From positions 248,001 to 312,000 of the forward strand of contig NW_022148248.1 of the NCBI RefSeq assembly GCF_901933205.1: a stretch of 64,000 bases of DNA, in the 5' to 3' direction. Source of the DNA: Camarhynchus parvulus. Its lineage: Eukaryota > Chordata > Aves > Passeriformes > Thraupidae. Position 1 is the stretch's first letter; each line of letters opens with the position of its first letter. Below the pieces are notes generated by a model. The model did not search any database and was not told the origin of the DNA. It worked only from the letters and a program-made list of their open reading frames with translations. The position numbers and the translations under genes are program-made. This document shows positions 9,520 through 19,870 of the stretch, piece by piece.

Positions 9520-10275
9520 CCCGCCCCTTCGGAGGCCACGCCCTCCTCGCGTCCCATTGGTGGATCAGCGGCAGCGCCGCCTCTGATTGGTCGAGAGCCT
9601 CGTGGCGCGCACGCGGGGCGGGAGGGGGCGCCGCGTGAGCGCCGGCGGGCGGCGCATGCGCAGTGATGAGACCTCGCGGCGCGTCCGCATTAATCTACAT
9701 ACATTTACATAAATCTGCATAAATCCCGGCCGCTGGCCATGAGGCGATCTACGTCACTAAGCTCATTTGCATAACGAGCGCTGCAGGCGGCGTTGCCATG
9801 GCAAGCCCCCCACCCCCTCCCCCCGAAAGGCGCCTGAGGTGAGGCCGGGCCTCGCCCGCCGCGTGCTCCAAATCTCGCGAGAATTCCCCAGCTACGCCGC
9901 GTTCCCCTTAGCGAAATCTCGCGAGATCAGAGGGCGGTCAGGCAGATCGCAGCGCGGCGCTCTCGCGAGACCATGCCGACCGCGCCGCGCTGCTCAGCTC
10001 CGCAAATCTCGCGAGAATCTTCGGAAGGCCCGGCGCCGCCATGATTTAACCCCACCCCCCCTCTTGTCGCGCATGCGCACACCCATCACCGCACCACCCC
10101 CTCCCTTGTGCGCGCACGCGCAGCTCCGTCCGCGGCGCGGCCCCACCCTCGCCGCGCATGCTCAGTGCCGCTCGTCCCCCCGCCCCGGGGCGGGCGCGCA
10201 TGCGCGGTGGGGCCCGGGGGTTGCAGCAGCTCCAGCGCGGCGGCGGTTCGGGCTTCGGGGCTCGCGGGCGCGGGG
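9520..10275 (+). promoter_or_regulatory. EIF5A: EIF5A CpG-island promoter and non-coding exon 1
   Basis: A dense CpG region without a TATA box. It carries four perfect TCTCGCGAGA elements (9873, 9917, 9961, 10007), three GCGCATGCGC NRF1-type sites (9652, 10069, 10196), two ATTGG (reverse CCAAT) boxes near 9554-9587 and an ATTTGCAT octamer near 9765. A splice donor GTGAGT at 10276 ends a probable non-coding first exon beginning near 10200. The SLC2A4 to EIF5A order and the ATG at 11901 downstream support this promoter. The exact start site is inferred. Confidence 0.75.
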
Positions 10276-10500
10276 GTGAGTGCGGGCCCGGCCCCGGCGG
10301 GTTCCGGGCGGCGGCCTCGCCCTTCGGGGAGGTGGGGGGAAGCTCCGCCGTGCCTCCCGGTCCTTGCCCCGCGCGGTTTTCCCCTCAGGCCCGGCCTAGG
10401 CCGCGCCCGCCCGCCAGGGGGGGCCGCGTGGCGGCGGCGAGCGCGCGACCCCCCCCCCCACCACGGACGGAATTTGGGGATCCCCCCCCCCCCAGAAACT

Positions 10501-10790
10501 CCTTATAAGGAATTGTGGGACCCCCCCGAGTTTCCGTAGAAAGAAATTGGGGAGCCTCGGTTTTCCACACGCGGAAACGGGGGGGCCTCGGTGTCCATAT
10601 AAGGAAACGGGGGAGCCCCCTGAATTCCATATAAGGAAATGGGGGAACCCCTGAATTCCATATAAGGAAAGGGGGACCCCTGAATTCCATATAAGGAAAG
10701 GGGGGACCCTCGGGTTTCCATATAAGGAAGTCGGGGACCCCCGCCGCTCCTTATAAGGAAATGGGGGACCCCCAAACTCCTTATAGGGAA
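10501..10790. repeat. Minisatellite of CArG boxes in EIF5A intron 1
   Basis: Units of about 30 bases carry perfect CC(A/T)6GG elements at 10501, 10595, 10627, 10658, 10687, 10718 and 10749 (CCATATAAGG or CCTTATAAGG) and a near-match at 10779. CArG is the serum response factor site. The array lies 230-520 bases downstream of the first donor. Confidence 0.85.
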
Positions 10791-10829
10791 ATTGGGGAGC
10801 CCCTGTAAGGCCGGGATTCCCCTCCCTTT

Positions 10830-11880
10830 ATAAAATACTCGGGGAACCCCCAAAAAACCCCCAAATTCCCCCCAAAACCCCCTGGACCCCCCAAAATTCC
10901 CCCCTCCCGACCTCCCAGCCCCCCCCAGAGGGGATTTTTTTGGGGGACCCCCCTGTCCCAAGGGTGGGGAGCCCCCAAAATTTTGGGGGGGTCCCCACGT
11001 GTGTTACACCCCCGACCCACGTGACACCTCCCCTCCCCCCACCCGGATTTTGGGGGTCCCTCCCCCATTTTTGGCTCTCAATTCTCCTTCCTTGGGGTTC
11101 CCCGATCCCTTTTTGGGGTTCCCCATTTTTGGGGGTTCCCTTTTCCCATTTCGGGGCCCCTTTTTTGGGGGGTCCCCCCTCCCTTTTTGAGCTTCCCCTT
11201 CCCACTTTACCCCAAATTTTTGGGGTGCCCCGACCCCCAAATTTTTCGTGCTTCCCCCTGACCCCCCAAATTTCACTTTCCCCATTTCCTGACCCCCCAA
11301 ATTTTGGGGTTCCCCACCCCTTGAACCCCTTTTTTTGGGGCTTTCACCCATTTTTTGGGAAGCCAATTTTGGGTTTCTTTTTCCCACTTTATCCTGAATT
11401 TTTGGGCTCATCCAACCCTCCCTGATTCCCAAATTTTTCCTCCTTCTTCCTGACCCCCCAAATTTCACTTTCCCCACCCTCTGACCCCCCAAATTTTGGG
11501 GTTCCCCACCCCTTGAACCCCTTTTTTTAGGCTCTCCACCTCCTTTTTGGGCTTTATTTTCTCACTTTCCTCCTGATTTTTGGGCTCCCCCAACACTCCC
11601 TGACCCCCAAATTTTTCCTGCTTCTCCCCGACCCCCCAAATTTCACTTTCCCCTCCTTCCTGACCCCCCAAATTTTGGGGTTCCTCATTTTCTGACTCCT
11701 CAAATTTTGGGATTTCCACCCCCTGACCTCTCTTTTTTTGAGTTTCCCAGCTCCTTTTTCATCTCCTTTAATCCCAAATTTTTGGGCTCATCCGACCTCC
11801 CCCGAGCCCCAAATTTTTCCTGCTTCTCCCCAACCCCCAAATTTCACTTCCCCCCCCTTCCTGACCCCCCGAATTTTGGG
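10830..11880. repeat. CCCCCAAATTTTGGGGTTCCCC array
   Basis: The rest of EIF5A intron 1 is a degenerate array of TGACCCCCCAAATTTTGGGG and TTTTTGGGCTC blocks, with the unit set GACCCCCCAAATTTCACTTTCC recurring at about 11272, 11455, 11635 and 11842. No exon is seen. Confidence 0.8.
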
Positions 11881-11893
11881 AATTCGCCCCCAG

Positions 11894-12065
11894 AGAGGCG
11901 ATGGCCGACGACCTGGACTTCGAGACGGGCGACGCGGGGGCCTCGGCCACGTTCCCCATGCAGTGCTCGGCGCTGCGCAAGAACGGCTTCGTGGTGCTCA
12001 AGGGCCGCCCCTGCAAGATCGTGGAGATGAGCACCTCCAAAACGGGCAAGCACGGCCACGCCAAG
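11894..12065 (+). CDS. EIF5A: EIF5A first coding exon
   Basis: The acceptor CGCCCCCAG precedes a 7-base leader and ATG at 11901. The exon encodes residues 1-55, including the hypusine loop with Lys50, and ends HAK|GTGGGG in phase 0. Confidence 0.96.
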
Positions 12066-15000
12066 GTGGGGAGAAGCCCGGGGAGCCCCGGAATTCCTGC
12101 TGGGAACGGTGAAACCAAAATCCAAATAAGAGGTTCCTGTTATTTGCTTGATCCCCCAACACCCAAATCTCAAAAAATCCCAAAATTGGGGATTTGGGAT
12201 TGCCAAGGTAGCCAGAATCCTGGGAAGATCCCGAAATTCCTGCTGGGAACGGTGAAACCCCCGAGGAAATCCCAAATTCCTGAGCCGAGTTAGCGCAGAG
12301 GGATTCCGGTTCCTGCAGAGCTTCTTGGAGCCATTCTGGGGCTCTGATCACCCCAAAACCAGCCCAAAAATCTCAGAAAAATCCTAAAATTGGGGATTTG
12401 GGATTGCCAAGGTAGCCAAAATCCTGGAAAATCCCGAAATTCCAGGTGGGGAGGGAGAAATCCCCGAGGAAATCCCAGACTCCTGAGCCGGGTTAGCGCA
12501 GAGGGGTTCCGGCTCCTGGAGAGGTTGTTGGAGCATTTTCTGGGTTCTGATCACCCAAAAATGACCCAAAAAATGACCCAAAAATCCCAAAATTGGGGAT
12601 TTGGGAATACCAAGCTAGACAAAATCCTGGAAAATCCCGAAATTCCTGCTGGGAATGGTGAAATCCCCGAGGAAATCCCAAATTCCTGAGCCGGGTTAGC
12701 GCAGAGGGATTCCGGTTCCTGCAGAGCTTCTTGGAGCCGTTCTGGGGCTCTGATCACCCAAAAATGCCCCAAAAATGTCCCAAAAATTCCAAAATTGGGG
12801 ATTTGGGATTGCCAAGGTGGACAAAACCCTGGGAAATCCCGAAATTCCTGCTGGGGAGGGAGAAATCCCGGAGGAAATCCCAAATTCCTGAGCCGAGTCA
12901 GCCCCAAGTGGTCAAGGGGTCTCTCGGAGCTTTTTTTGGGTTCTAAACACCCCAAAAATGCCCCAACAACCCCAAAATTGTGAATTAGGGCATGCCAAGG
13001 CAGCCACAATCCTGAGGAAATTCTGGAATTCCCAGGAAAATCCAAAAATTCCTGAGAAAATCCCAAAATCTTGAGCTGAGTTCGCACCAAGTGATCCTGG
13101 TTCCTGGAGAGGTTGTTGGAGCCATTCTGGGGCTCTGAGCACCCAAAAATGCCCCAAAAAATGTCCCAAAAATCCCAAAATTGGGGATTTGGGATTGCCA
13201 AGGTGGGAAAAACTCTGGGGAACCCCAGAATTCCTGCTGGGGAGGGAGAAATTCCCGAGGAAATCCCAAATTCCTGAGCCGAGTTAGCGCAGAGGTATTC
13301 CGGTTCCTGGAGACGTTTTTGGAGCCATTTTGGGGCTCTGATTCCCCAAAACCAGCCCAAAAATCTCAGAAAAATCCCAAAATTGTGAATTTGGGCATGC
13401 CAAGGCGGCCACAATCCTGAGGAAATTCTGGAATTCCCAGGAAAATCCCAAAATTCCCGAGAAAATCCCAAATTCCTGAGCCGAGTCAGCGCAGCGGGGT
13501 TGAAGTGACTCATTGGGTTCTGATCACCCAAAAATGTCCCCAAAAAACGTCCCAAAAATCCCAAAATTGTGAATTTGGGAATGCCAAGGTAGCTAAAATG
13601 GCAGGGAAATTCTGGAGTTCCCAGGAAAATCCCAAAATTCCCGAGGAAATCCCAAATTCCTGAGTCGGGTTAGCGCAGAGGGGTTGTGGTCACACAGAGC
13701 CTGCCCTGGGCTCTGATTGGCCCAAAAATGCCCCAAAAATCCCCAAAAAATCCCCAAAATTGTTCCCTCCCCCCCAGTCCCTCCCAGTAACCCCAGTTCC
13801 CTTCCCAGTGCTCCCAGTCCATCCCAGTTTCCCTCCCAGTATAAACCAGTAACCCCAGTTCCCCCCAGGTGCACCTGGTGGGCATCGACATCTTCACGGG
13901 CAAGAAGTACGAGGACATCTGTCCGTCCACCCACAACATGGACGTGCCCAACATCAAACGGAACGACTTCCAGGTGAGAGACACACCTGGGACAGGTAAC
14001 ACACCTGGGACACACCTGTACACACCTGGACACACCTGGGGATACACCTGTACACACCTGGGATACACCTGTACACACCTGGACACACCTGGACACACCT
14101 GGGGACACACCTGTACACACCTGTACACACCTGGGGATACACCTGGACACACCTGGACACATCTGTGACACACCTGGGATACACCTGGGACACACCTGGA
14201 CACACCTGGGGTACACCTGGACACACCTGGGGATACACCTGTACACATCTGTAACACACCTGGGACACACCTGTACACACCTGGACAAGGGGAACAGGAC
14301 AACCAGTCTGTCCACCACAACATGGGCTTACACAAGGACACCCGGCACACCTGGGAACACACCTGGGACAATGTACACACCTGGGAACACCTGTACACAC
14401 CTGGGATACACCTGTACACACCTGGACACACCTGGACACACCTGGGGATACACCTGTACACACCTGGGACACACCTGTACACATCTGTGCACACCTGGGA
14501 TACACCTGGGACACACCTGTACACATCTGTGACACCTGGGATACACCTGGGACACACCTGTACACACCTGGACACACCTGGGGATACACCTGTACACATC
14601 TGTGCACACCTGGGACACACCTGGACACACCTGGGGATACACCTGGGACACACCTGTCCATCTGTCTGTCCACCCACAACATGGACGTGCCCAACATCAA
14701 ACGGAACGACTTCCAGGTGAGAGACACACCTGGGACAGGTAACACACCTGGGACACACCTGTACACACCTGTACACACCTGGGACACACCTGGACACATC
14801 TGTGCACACCTGGGAACACCGAACACCGGGATACACCTTACAAACACACTGGGACACACTGTACACACCTGACACACCTGGGGATACTACACACTGTGCA
14901 CACCTGGGACACACCTGGACACACCTGGGGATACACCGGGACACACGTCCACTGTCTGTCCACCCACAACATGGGCGTAAATGGCGCACTTCCAGGTGAG

Positions 15001-18000
15001 AGACACACCTGGGACAGGTAACACACCTGGGACACACCTGGACACATCTGTACACACCTGGGACACACCTGGACACATCTGTGCACACCTGGGACACACC
15101 TGTAATACACGTGATACACCTGTACAGGTAACACACCTGCACACACCTGGGGATCCAGCTGTTCTTACCTGTTCCTACCTGCCTGTTGTACGGTTGGTGC
15201 TGAGGGGTTACCTGTGTCTTCCACCTGTAACTGCCTGTGTGTGTTACCTGTGTGTGTTACCTGTGCATACACGTGTGTTACCTTTGGGTGTTACCTGTGC
15301 ATAAACATGTGTGTTACCTTTTGTTACCTGTGCATAAACGTGTGTGTTACCTGTATGTGTTACCTGTGTGTGTTACCTGTGCATAAATGTGTGTTACCTG
15401 TGTTACCTGTGTGTGTTACCTGTGTTACCTGTGCATACCTGTGTGTGTTACCTGTGCATAAATGTGTGTTACCTGTGTGTGTTACCTGTGCATACCTGTG
15501 TGTGCCTGTCCATACCTGTCCCACAGCTCATCGGGATCCAAGACGGGTACCTGTGTGTCTCACCTGTCCATACCTGTGTGCATTACCTGTCTATACCTGT
15601 ATCTCACCTGTATCTCACCTTAGCACGGGAAGGACGTGTGTTACCCATACCTGTATCACACTGTATCTCACCTGTATCTCACCTGTAGCTCATCGGGATC
15701 CAGGACGGGTACCTGTGTGTGTTACCTGTCCATACCTGTATCACACCTGTATCACACCTGTATCTCACCTGTATCACACCTGTATCACACCCGTGTCTCA
15801 CCTGTATCTCACCTGTATCACACCCGTGTCTCACCTGTGTCTCACCTGTATCACACCTGTATCTCACCTGTATCTCACCTGTATCACACCCGTCTCTCAC
15901 CTGTATCTCACCTGTATCTCACCTGTAGCTCATCGGGATCCAGGACGGGTACCTGTGTGTGTTACCTGTCCATACCTGTGTGTGTTACCTGTCCACACCT
16001 GTATCTCACCTGTATCTCACCTGTATCTCACCTGCCGGATCCAGGCGGGTACTACCTGTGTTACTTCACCTGTATCTCACCTGTATCTCACCTGTGTCTC
16101 ACCTGTGACTCACCTGTATCACACCCGTGTCTCACCTGTAGCTCATCGGGATCCAGGACGGGTACCTGTGTGTGTTACCTGTCCACACCTGTATCTCACC
16201 TGTATCTCACCTGTATCACACCTGTGTCTCACCTGTCTCTCACCTGTATCACACCTGTATCACACCCGTGTCTCACCTGTATCTCACCTGTATCACACCT
16301 GTATCACACCCGTGTCTCACCTGTCTCTCACCTGTATCTCACCTGTAGCTCATCGGGATCCAGGACGGGTACCTGTGTGTGTTACCTGTCCATACCTGTA
16401 TCACACCTGTATCTCACCTGTATCTCACCTGTATCACACCTGTAGCTCACCTGTAGCTCACCTGTAGCTCACCTGTAGCTCATCGGGATCCAGGACGGGT
16501 ACCTGTGTGTGTTACCTGTCCATACCTGTATCACACCTGTGTCTCACCTGTATCTCACCTGTGTCTCACCTGTGTCTCACCTGTATCTCACCTGTATCTC
16601 ACCTGTATCACACCTGTATCTCACCTGTATCACACCTGTATCACACCCGTGTCTCACCTGTATCACACCTGTATCTCACCTGTATCACACCTGTATCTCA
16701 CCTGTAGCTCATCGGGATCCAGGACAGGTACCTGTGTGTGTTACCTGTCCACACCTGTGTGTGTTACCTGTCCACACCTGTATCACACCTGTCTCTCACC
16801 CGTGTCTCACCTGTATCTCACCTGTAGCTCAGGGGATCGGGAGGGGGGGAGCGGGGTGTGTGTTACCTGTCACCTGTGTGTGTTACCTGTCCACACCTGT
16901 ATCACACCTGTCTCTCACCCGTGTCTCACCTGTAGCTCATCGGGATCCAGGACGGGTACCTGTGTGTGTTACCTGTCCATACCTGTGTGTGTTACCTGTC
17001 CATACCTGTATCTCACCTGTATCACACCTGTAGCTCACCTGTAGCTCACCTGTATCACACCCGTGTCTCACCTGTATCTCACCTGTATCACACCTGTATC
17101 TCACCTGTATCACACCTGTATCTCACCTGTAGCTCATCGGGATCCAGGACAGGTACCTGTGTGTGTTACCTGTCCACACCTGTGTGTGTTACCTGTCCAC
17201 ACCTGTATCACACCTGTCTCTCACCGTGTCTCACCTGTAGCTCATCGGGATCCAGGACGGGTACCTGTGTGTGTTACCTGTCCATACCTGTATCACACCT
17301 GTGTCACACCTGTATCACACCTGTGTCACACCTGTATCACACCTGTGTCACACCTGTATCTCACCTGTATCTCACCTGTATCTCACCTGTATCTCACCTG
17401 TATCTCACCTGTATCACACCTGTCTCTCACCCGTGTCTCACCTGTATCACACCTGTGTCACACCTGTCTCTCACCCGTGTCTCACCTGTAGCTCATCGGG
17501 ATCCAGGACGGGTACCTGTCGCTGCTCCAGGACAGCGGGGAGGTGCGGGAGGATCTGCGGCTGCCGGAGGGGGAGCTGGGCCGGGAGATCGAGCAGAAAT
17601 ACGACTGCGGCGAGGAGATCCTGGTACCGGTTATACTGGTTATACTGGTTTATACTGGGAGGGGCTGGGGTGAGATCCTGGTACTGGTTATACTGGGATT
17701 GACTGGGTTATACTGGGTTATACTGGTCTGTACTGGCGGAGCTGGGCCGGGAGATGGAGCAGAAATACGACTGCGGCGAGGAGATCCTGGTACTGGTTTA
17801 TACTGGTTATACTGGGATGGGTTATACTGGTTATACTGGGTTATACTGGGATGGGTTATACTGGGATTGACTGGGTTATACTGGGTTACACTGGGATGGG
17901 TTATACTGGGTTATACTGGTTACACTGGGGGAGCTGGGCCAGGAGATGGAGCAGAAATACGGCTGCGGCGAGGAGATCCTGGTACTGGGAATACTGGTTA

Positions 18001-18466
18001 TACTGGTTTATACTGGGACGAGATCCTGGTACTGGTTATACTGGGAGGGACTGGGTTATACTGGGGGGAGGAGATTCTGCGATGGTTATACTGGTTTGTA
18101 CTAGTCTATACTGGTCTGTACCAGTCTATACTGGTTCATACTGGTCTGTACTGGTCCATACCGGTCTGTACTGATCCGTACTGGTTTATACTGGTCCATA
18201 GTGGTCCATACTGGCCTGTATCTGTCCATACTGGTCAGTACTGGTCCATACTGGTTTATACTGGTTTATATCAGTCCGTACTGGTCTGTATGGGTTTTAT
18301 ACTGGTCTGTACCAGTCCGTACTGGTCCATACTGGTTTATAGCGGTCCATTCCAATCCGTACTGGTCCATACTGGTCCATACTGGTTTATCCTTGCCCCG
18401 CAGATCACGGTGCTGTCGGCGATGACCGAGGAAGCCGCTGTCGCGATCAAAGCCATGGCCAAATAG
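11901..18466 (+). CDS. EIF5A: EIF5A, translation factor eIF5A, complete
   Basis: Coding exons 11901-12065, 13869-13973, 17492-17623 and 18404-18466 join in phase to 154 residues, the exact vertebrate eIF5A-1 length. The product binds the ribosome between the P and E sites, promotes peptide-bond formation at poly-proline and other stalls, and assists termination. The start [11 protein letters not shown], the loop [10 protein letters not shown] with Lys50 that deoxyhypusine synthase modifies, the core [15 protein letters not shown] and the C-terminal AVAIKAMAK are all present; the protein looks essentially mammalian. Introns are filled with tandem copies of the flanking exon edges. The 3' UTR follows to signals at 19336-19373. 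No coding defect is seen. Confidence 0.98.
12066..13700. repeat. Array of about 195-base units in EIF5A intron 2
   Basis: About eight copies of a unit with AATTCCTGCTGGGAA, GAGGAAATCCCAAATTCCTG, GAGTTAGCGCAGAGG, CTCTGATCACC and AAAATTGGGGATTTGGGA begin right after the first coding exon's donor. Confidence 0.9.
13869..13973 (+). CDS. EIF5A: EIF5A second coding exon
   Basis: A 105-base phase-0 exon encoding residues 56-90, [16 protein letters not shown] to KRNDFQ. The acceptor is CCCCCCAG and the donor CAG|GTGAGA. Copies of its 3' edge follow in the intron at about 14300, 14663 and 14955. Confidence 0.97.
13974..15170. repeat. ACACACCTGGG array with exon-edge copies
   Basis: The intron after the second coding exon is an array of (GG)ACACACCTG decamers. 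It includes copies of the exon's last 50 bases plus donor at 14663-14726, a decayed copy at 14955-15005 and a short one near 14305. Confidence 0.92.
15180..17491. repeat. TCACCTGTATC array with about ten exon 4 acceptor-edge copies
   Basis: CACCTGTATCTCACCTGTATC and TGTGTGTTACCTG units are punctuated by copies of the acceptor plus the first 21-24 bases of the next exon (CTCATCGGGATCCAGGACGG) near 15526, 15689, 15929, 16143, 16349, 16479, 16708, 16937, 17134 and 17239. The true exon begins at 17492. Confidence 0.93.
17492..17623 (+). CDS. EIF5A: EIF5A third coding exon
   Basis: A 132-base exon for residues 91-134, [16 protein letters not shown] to CGEEIL. The acceptor CACCTGTAG is the last of a series of near-identical copies, and the only one followed by the full exon. 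The donor is CTG|GTACCG. Confidence 0.96.
17624..18400. repeat. TATACTGGTT array with exon donor-edge copies
   Basis: (T)TATACTGGTT and TGTACTGGTC decamers run from the donor to the acceptor. Copies of the exon 3' end plus donor (GCAGAAATACGACTGCGGCG onward) occur at about 17730-17792 and 17937-17990, and a short one at about 18018. Confidence 0.92.
18404..18466 (+). CDS. EIF5A: EIF5A last coding exon
   Basis: After CTTGCCCCGCAG the exon encodes [20 protein letters not shown] and TAG at 18464-18466. Confidence 0.97.
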   Translation: MTVLSAMTEEAAVAIKAMAK

Positions 18467-19373
18467 GGCAGGTGGGCGGGGCCGCGCCAAAGATGCAAAA
18501 AGGGGTGGGGCTTTACCCAAATATGGGAAAGGGGCGGGGCTGGTGACACATTTGGGGAAAGGGGGCGGGGCTGAGGGCAAATATTGTAAAAGAGGCGGGG
18601 CTTGGGTCACAGAATAGAAATGGGGGTGGAGCTGCACCAAATAAGGAAGAGAGGGGGTGGGACAGGGCCAAATAAGGGAAAGGGGTGGGGATTGGCATGT
18701 AAAGCAGGTGGGGGCGGGGCCTTGGGGGTCACCATGTGGGTCTGGGGGGGGATTTTGGGTCCCTGTGGGATTTGGAGTCCCCATGTGGGTCTGGGGGTGT
18801 CACTAATGGGGGTCTCGTGGGGGCTCGGGTCTCGTTTTGGGTCTGGGGTCCCGCTCGGGGTCCCCATTTTGGGTCTGGGGGGGTCCCTCTGGGATTTCGG
18901 GGTCCCTTTTGGGTCTGGGGTCCCTGTGGGGTTTGGGGTCCCCATTTTGGGTCTGGGGTCCGGTTCCGGTCCCAGCCCCTCCCCCGTTTCTCTCTCCAGG
19001 CGGCGCCGCCGGGGTCGGGCCGGGCCCCTCCCCCACCTGCAGCAGCCGCGGGGGGGGGGGAAGGGGAGGTGGGGGAGGGGCGCGAAGGGGGAGGGGCGAC
19101 CCGGAGGGGGGAGGGGCTCAAACTCTGTGGGCGGGGCTGGAGGGGTTCCCCCGCCCCTCCCCCCCAAACCCCTCCCCCCCCCTTTCACCCTCCCGTGGTG
19201 GGGGAGGGGCGCCCCTCCAAAGGGGGGAGGGGCGGCCCCAGGCTCCTCCCCTTCTCTCTTTTGGCTCCTCCCCCTTTCTCGCCCCTCCCCCTTTTTCGCC
19301 CCTCCCCCCCCTCGTTGGGGCCTCGCCGGATGGGAAATAAATAAATAAATAAATAATAATAAAGCGATGGGTT
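18467..19373 (+). terminator. EIF5A: EIF5A 3' UTR and poly(A) signals
   Basis: A GC-rich UTR with GGGGCGGGGCTT and GGGTCTGGGGTCC units ends in overlapping AATAAA hexamers at 19336-19373, with another at 19504. The signals lie close to the opposing GPS2 signal. Confidence 0.75.
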
Positions 19374-19552
19374 CGTTAATTAACGGCGTTAATTGGGGAG
19401 GGGGGAGGGGCCAGGCTGAGGGGGCGGGGCCCCAGGACAGACTGACCAATGGACAGAGGGACCCCTCCCTGGCCGTGCCCCTCCCCCCCCCCGGCCGTGT
19501 CCAAAATAAAAAATTTTGGGGTTTTTTTTTTTTTAATTTTTATTTTTAAAAC

Positions 19553-19558
19553 TTTATT
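19553..19558 (-). terminator. GPS2: GPS2 poly(A) signal
   Basis: The minus strand reads AATAAA here, about 255 bases after the GPS2 stop codon, tail-to-tail with EIF5A. Confidence 0.7.
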
Positions 19559-19813
19559 TCATGGCTCCAATTCCACCGCCATCAATTCATTCATTCCTCC
19601 ATTAATTAATTAATTCATCAATCCATTAATTAATTAATCCATTAATTACAGCTCCAATCACTCACCTGAGAGTGGGGGAGGGGTCACCGCCCCCTCACCC
19701 CCCCCCAAATTCTCTTTAAAATCCCCTCCCCCACTCCATGACGTCACCCTGGTGGGGGCGTGTCCCGCCGTGACATCACGCGAGAGGAGGGGGCGTGGCC
19801 TGCAGTGACGTCA

Positions 19814-19870
19814 TCACTTGTGGTAGAAGCGCTGGCCCTGCCCGTGGGGCAGGAAGGGGCCGTGCCGGGC
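19814..19870 (-). CDS. GPS2: GPS2 last coding exon
   Basis: This exon encodes ARHGPFLPHGQGQRFYHK and TGA at 19816-19814. The conserved RFYHK terminus confirms the gene end. Confidence 0.94.
   Translation of the reverse strand, partial: ARHGPFLPHGQGQRFYHK

Noticed and set aside
8250..11880. Possible YBX2 or another gene between SLC2A4 and EIF5A
   Set aside because: No cold-shock domain or spliced coding pattern could be seen; frames here are repeat translations.
13593..15142. A 490-residue Cys/Val-rich minus-strand frame (CVQVCPRC)
   Set aside because: Antisense of the ACACACCTGG minisatellite in EIF5A intron 3; it only looks like a Cys-rich secreted protein.
15214..17673. Plus-strand Thr/Cys/Ser frames ([14 protein letters not shown])
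   Set aside because: Translation of the TCACCTGTATC array; the only true coding part is exon 17492-17623.
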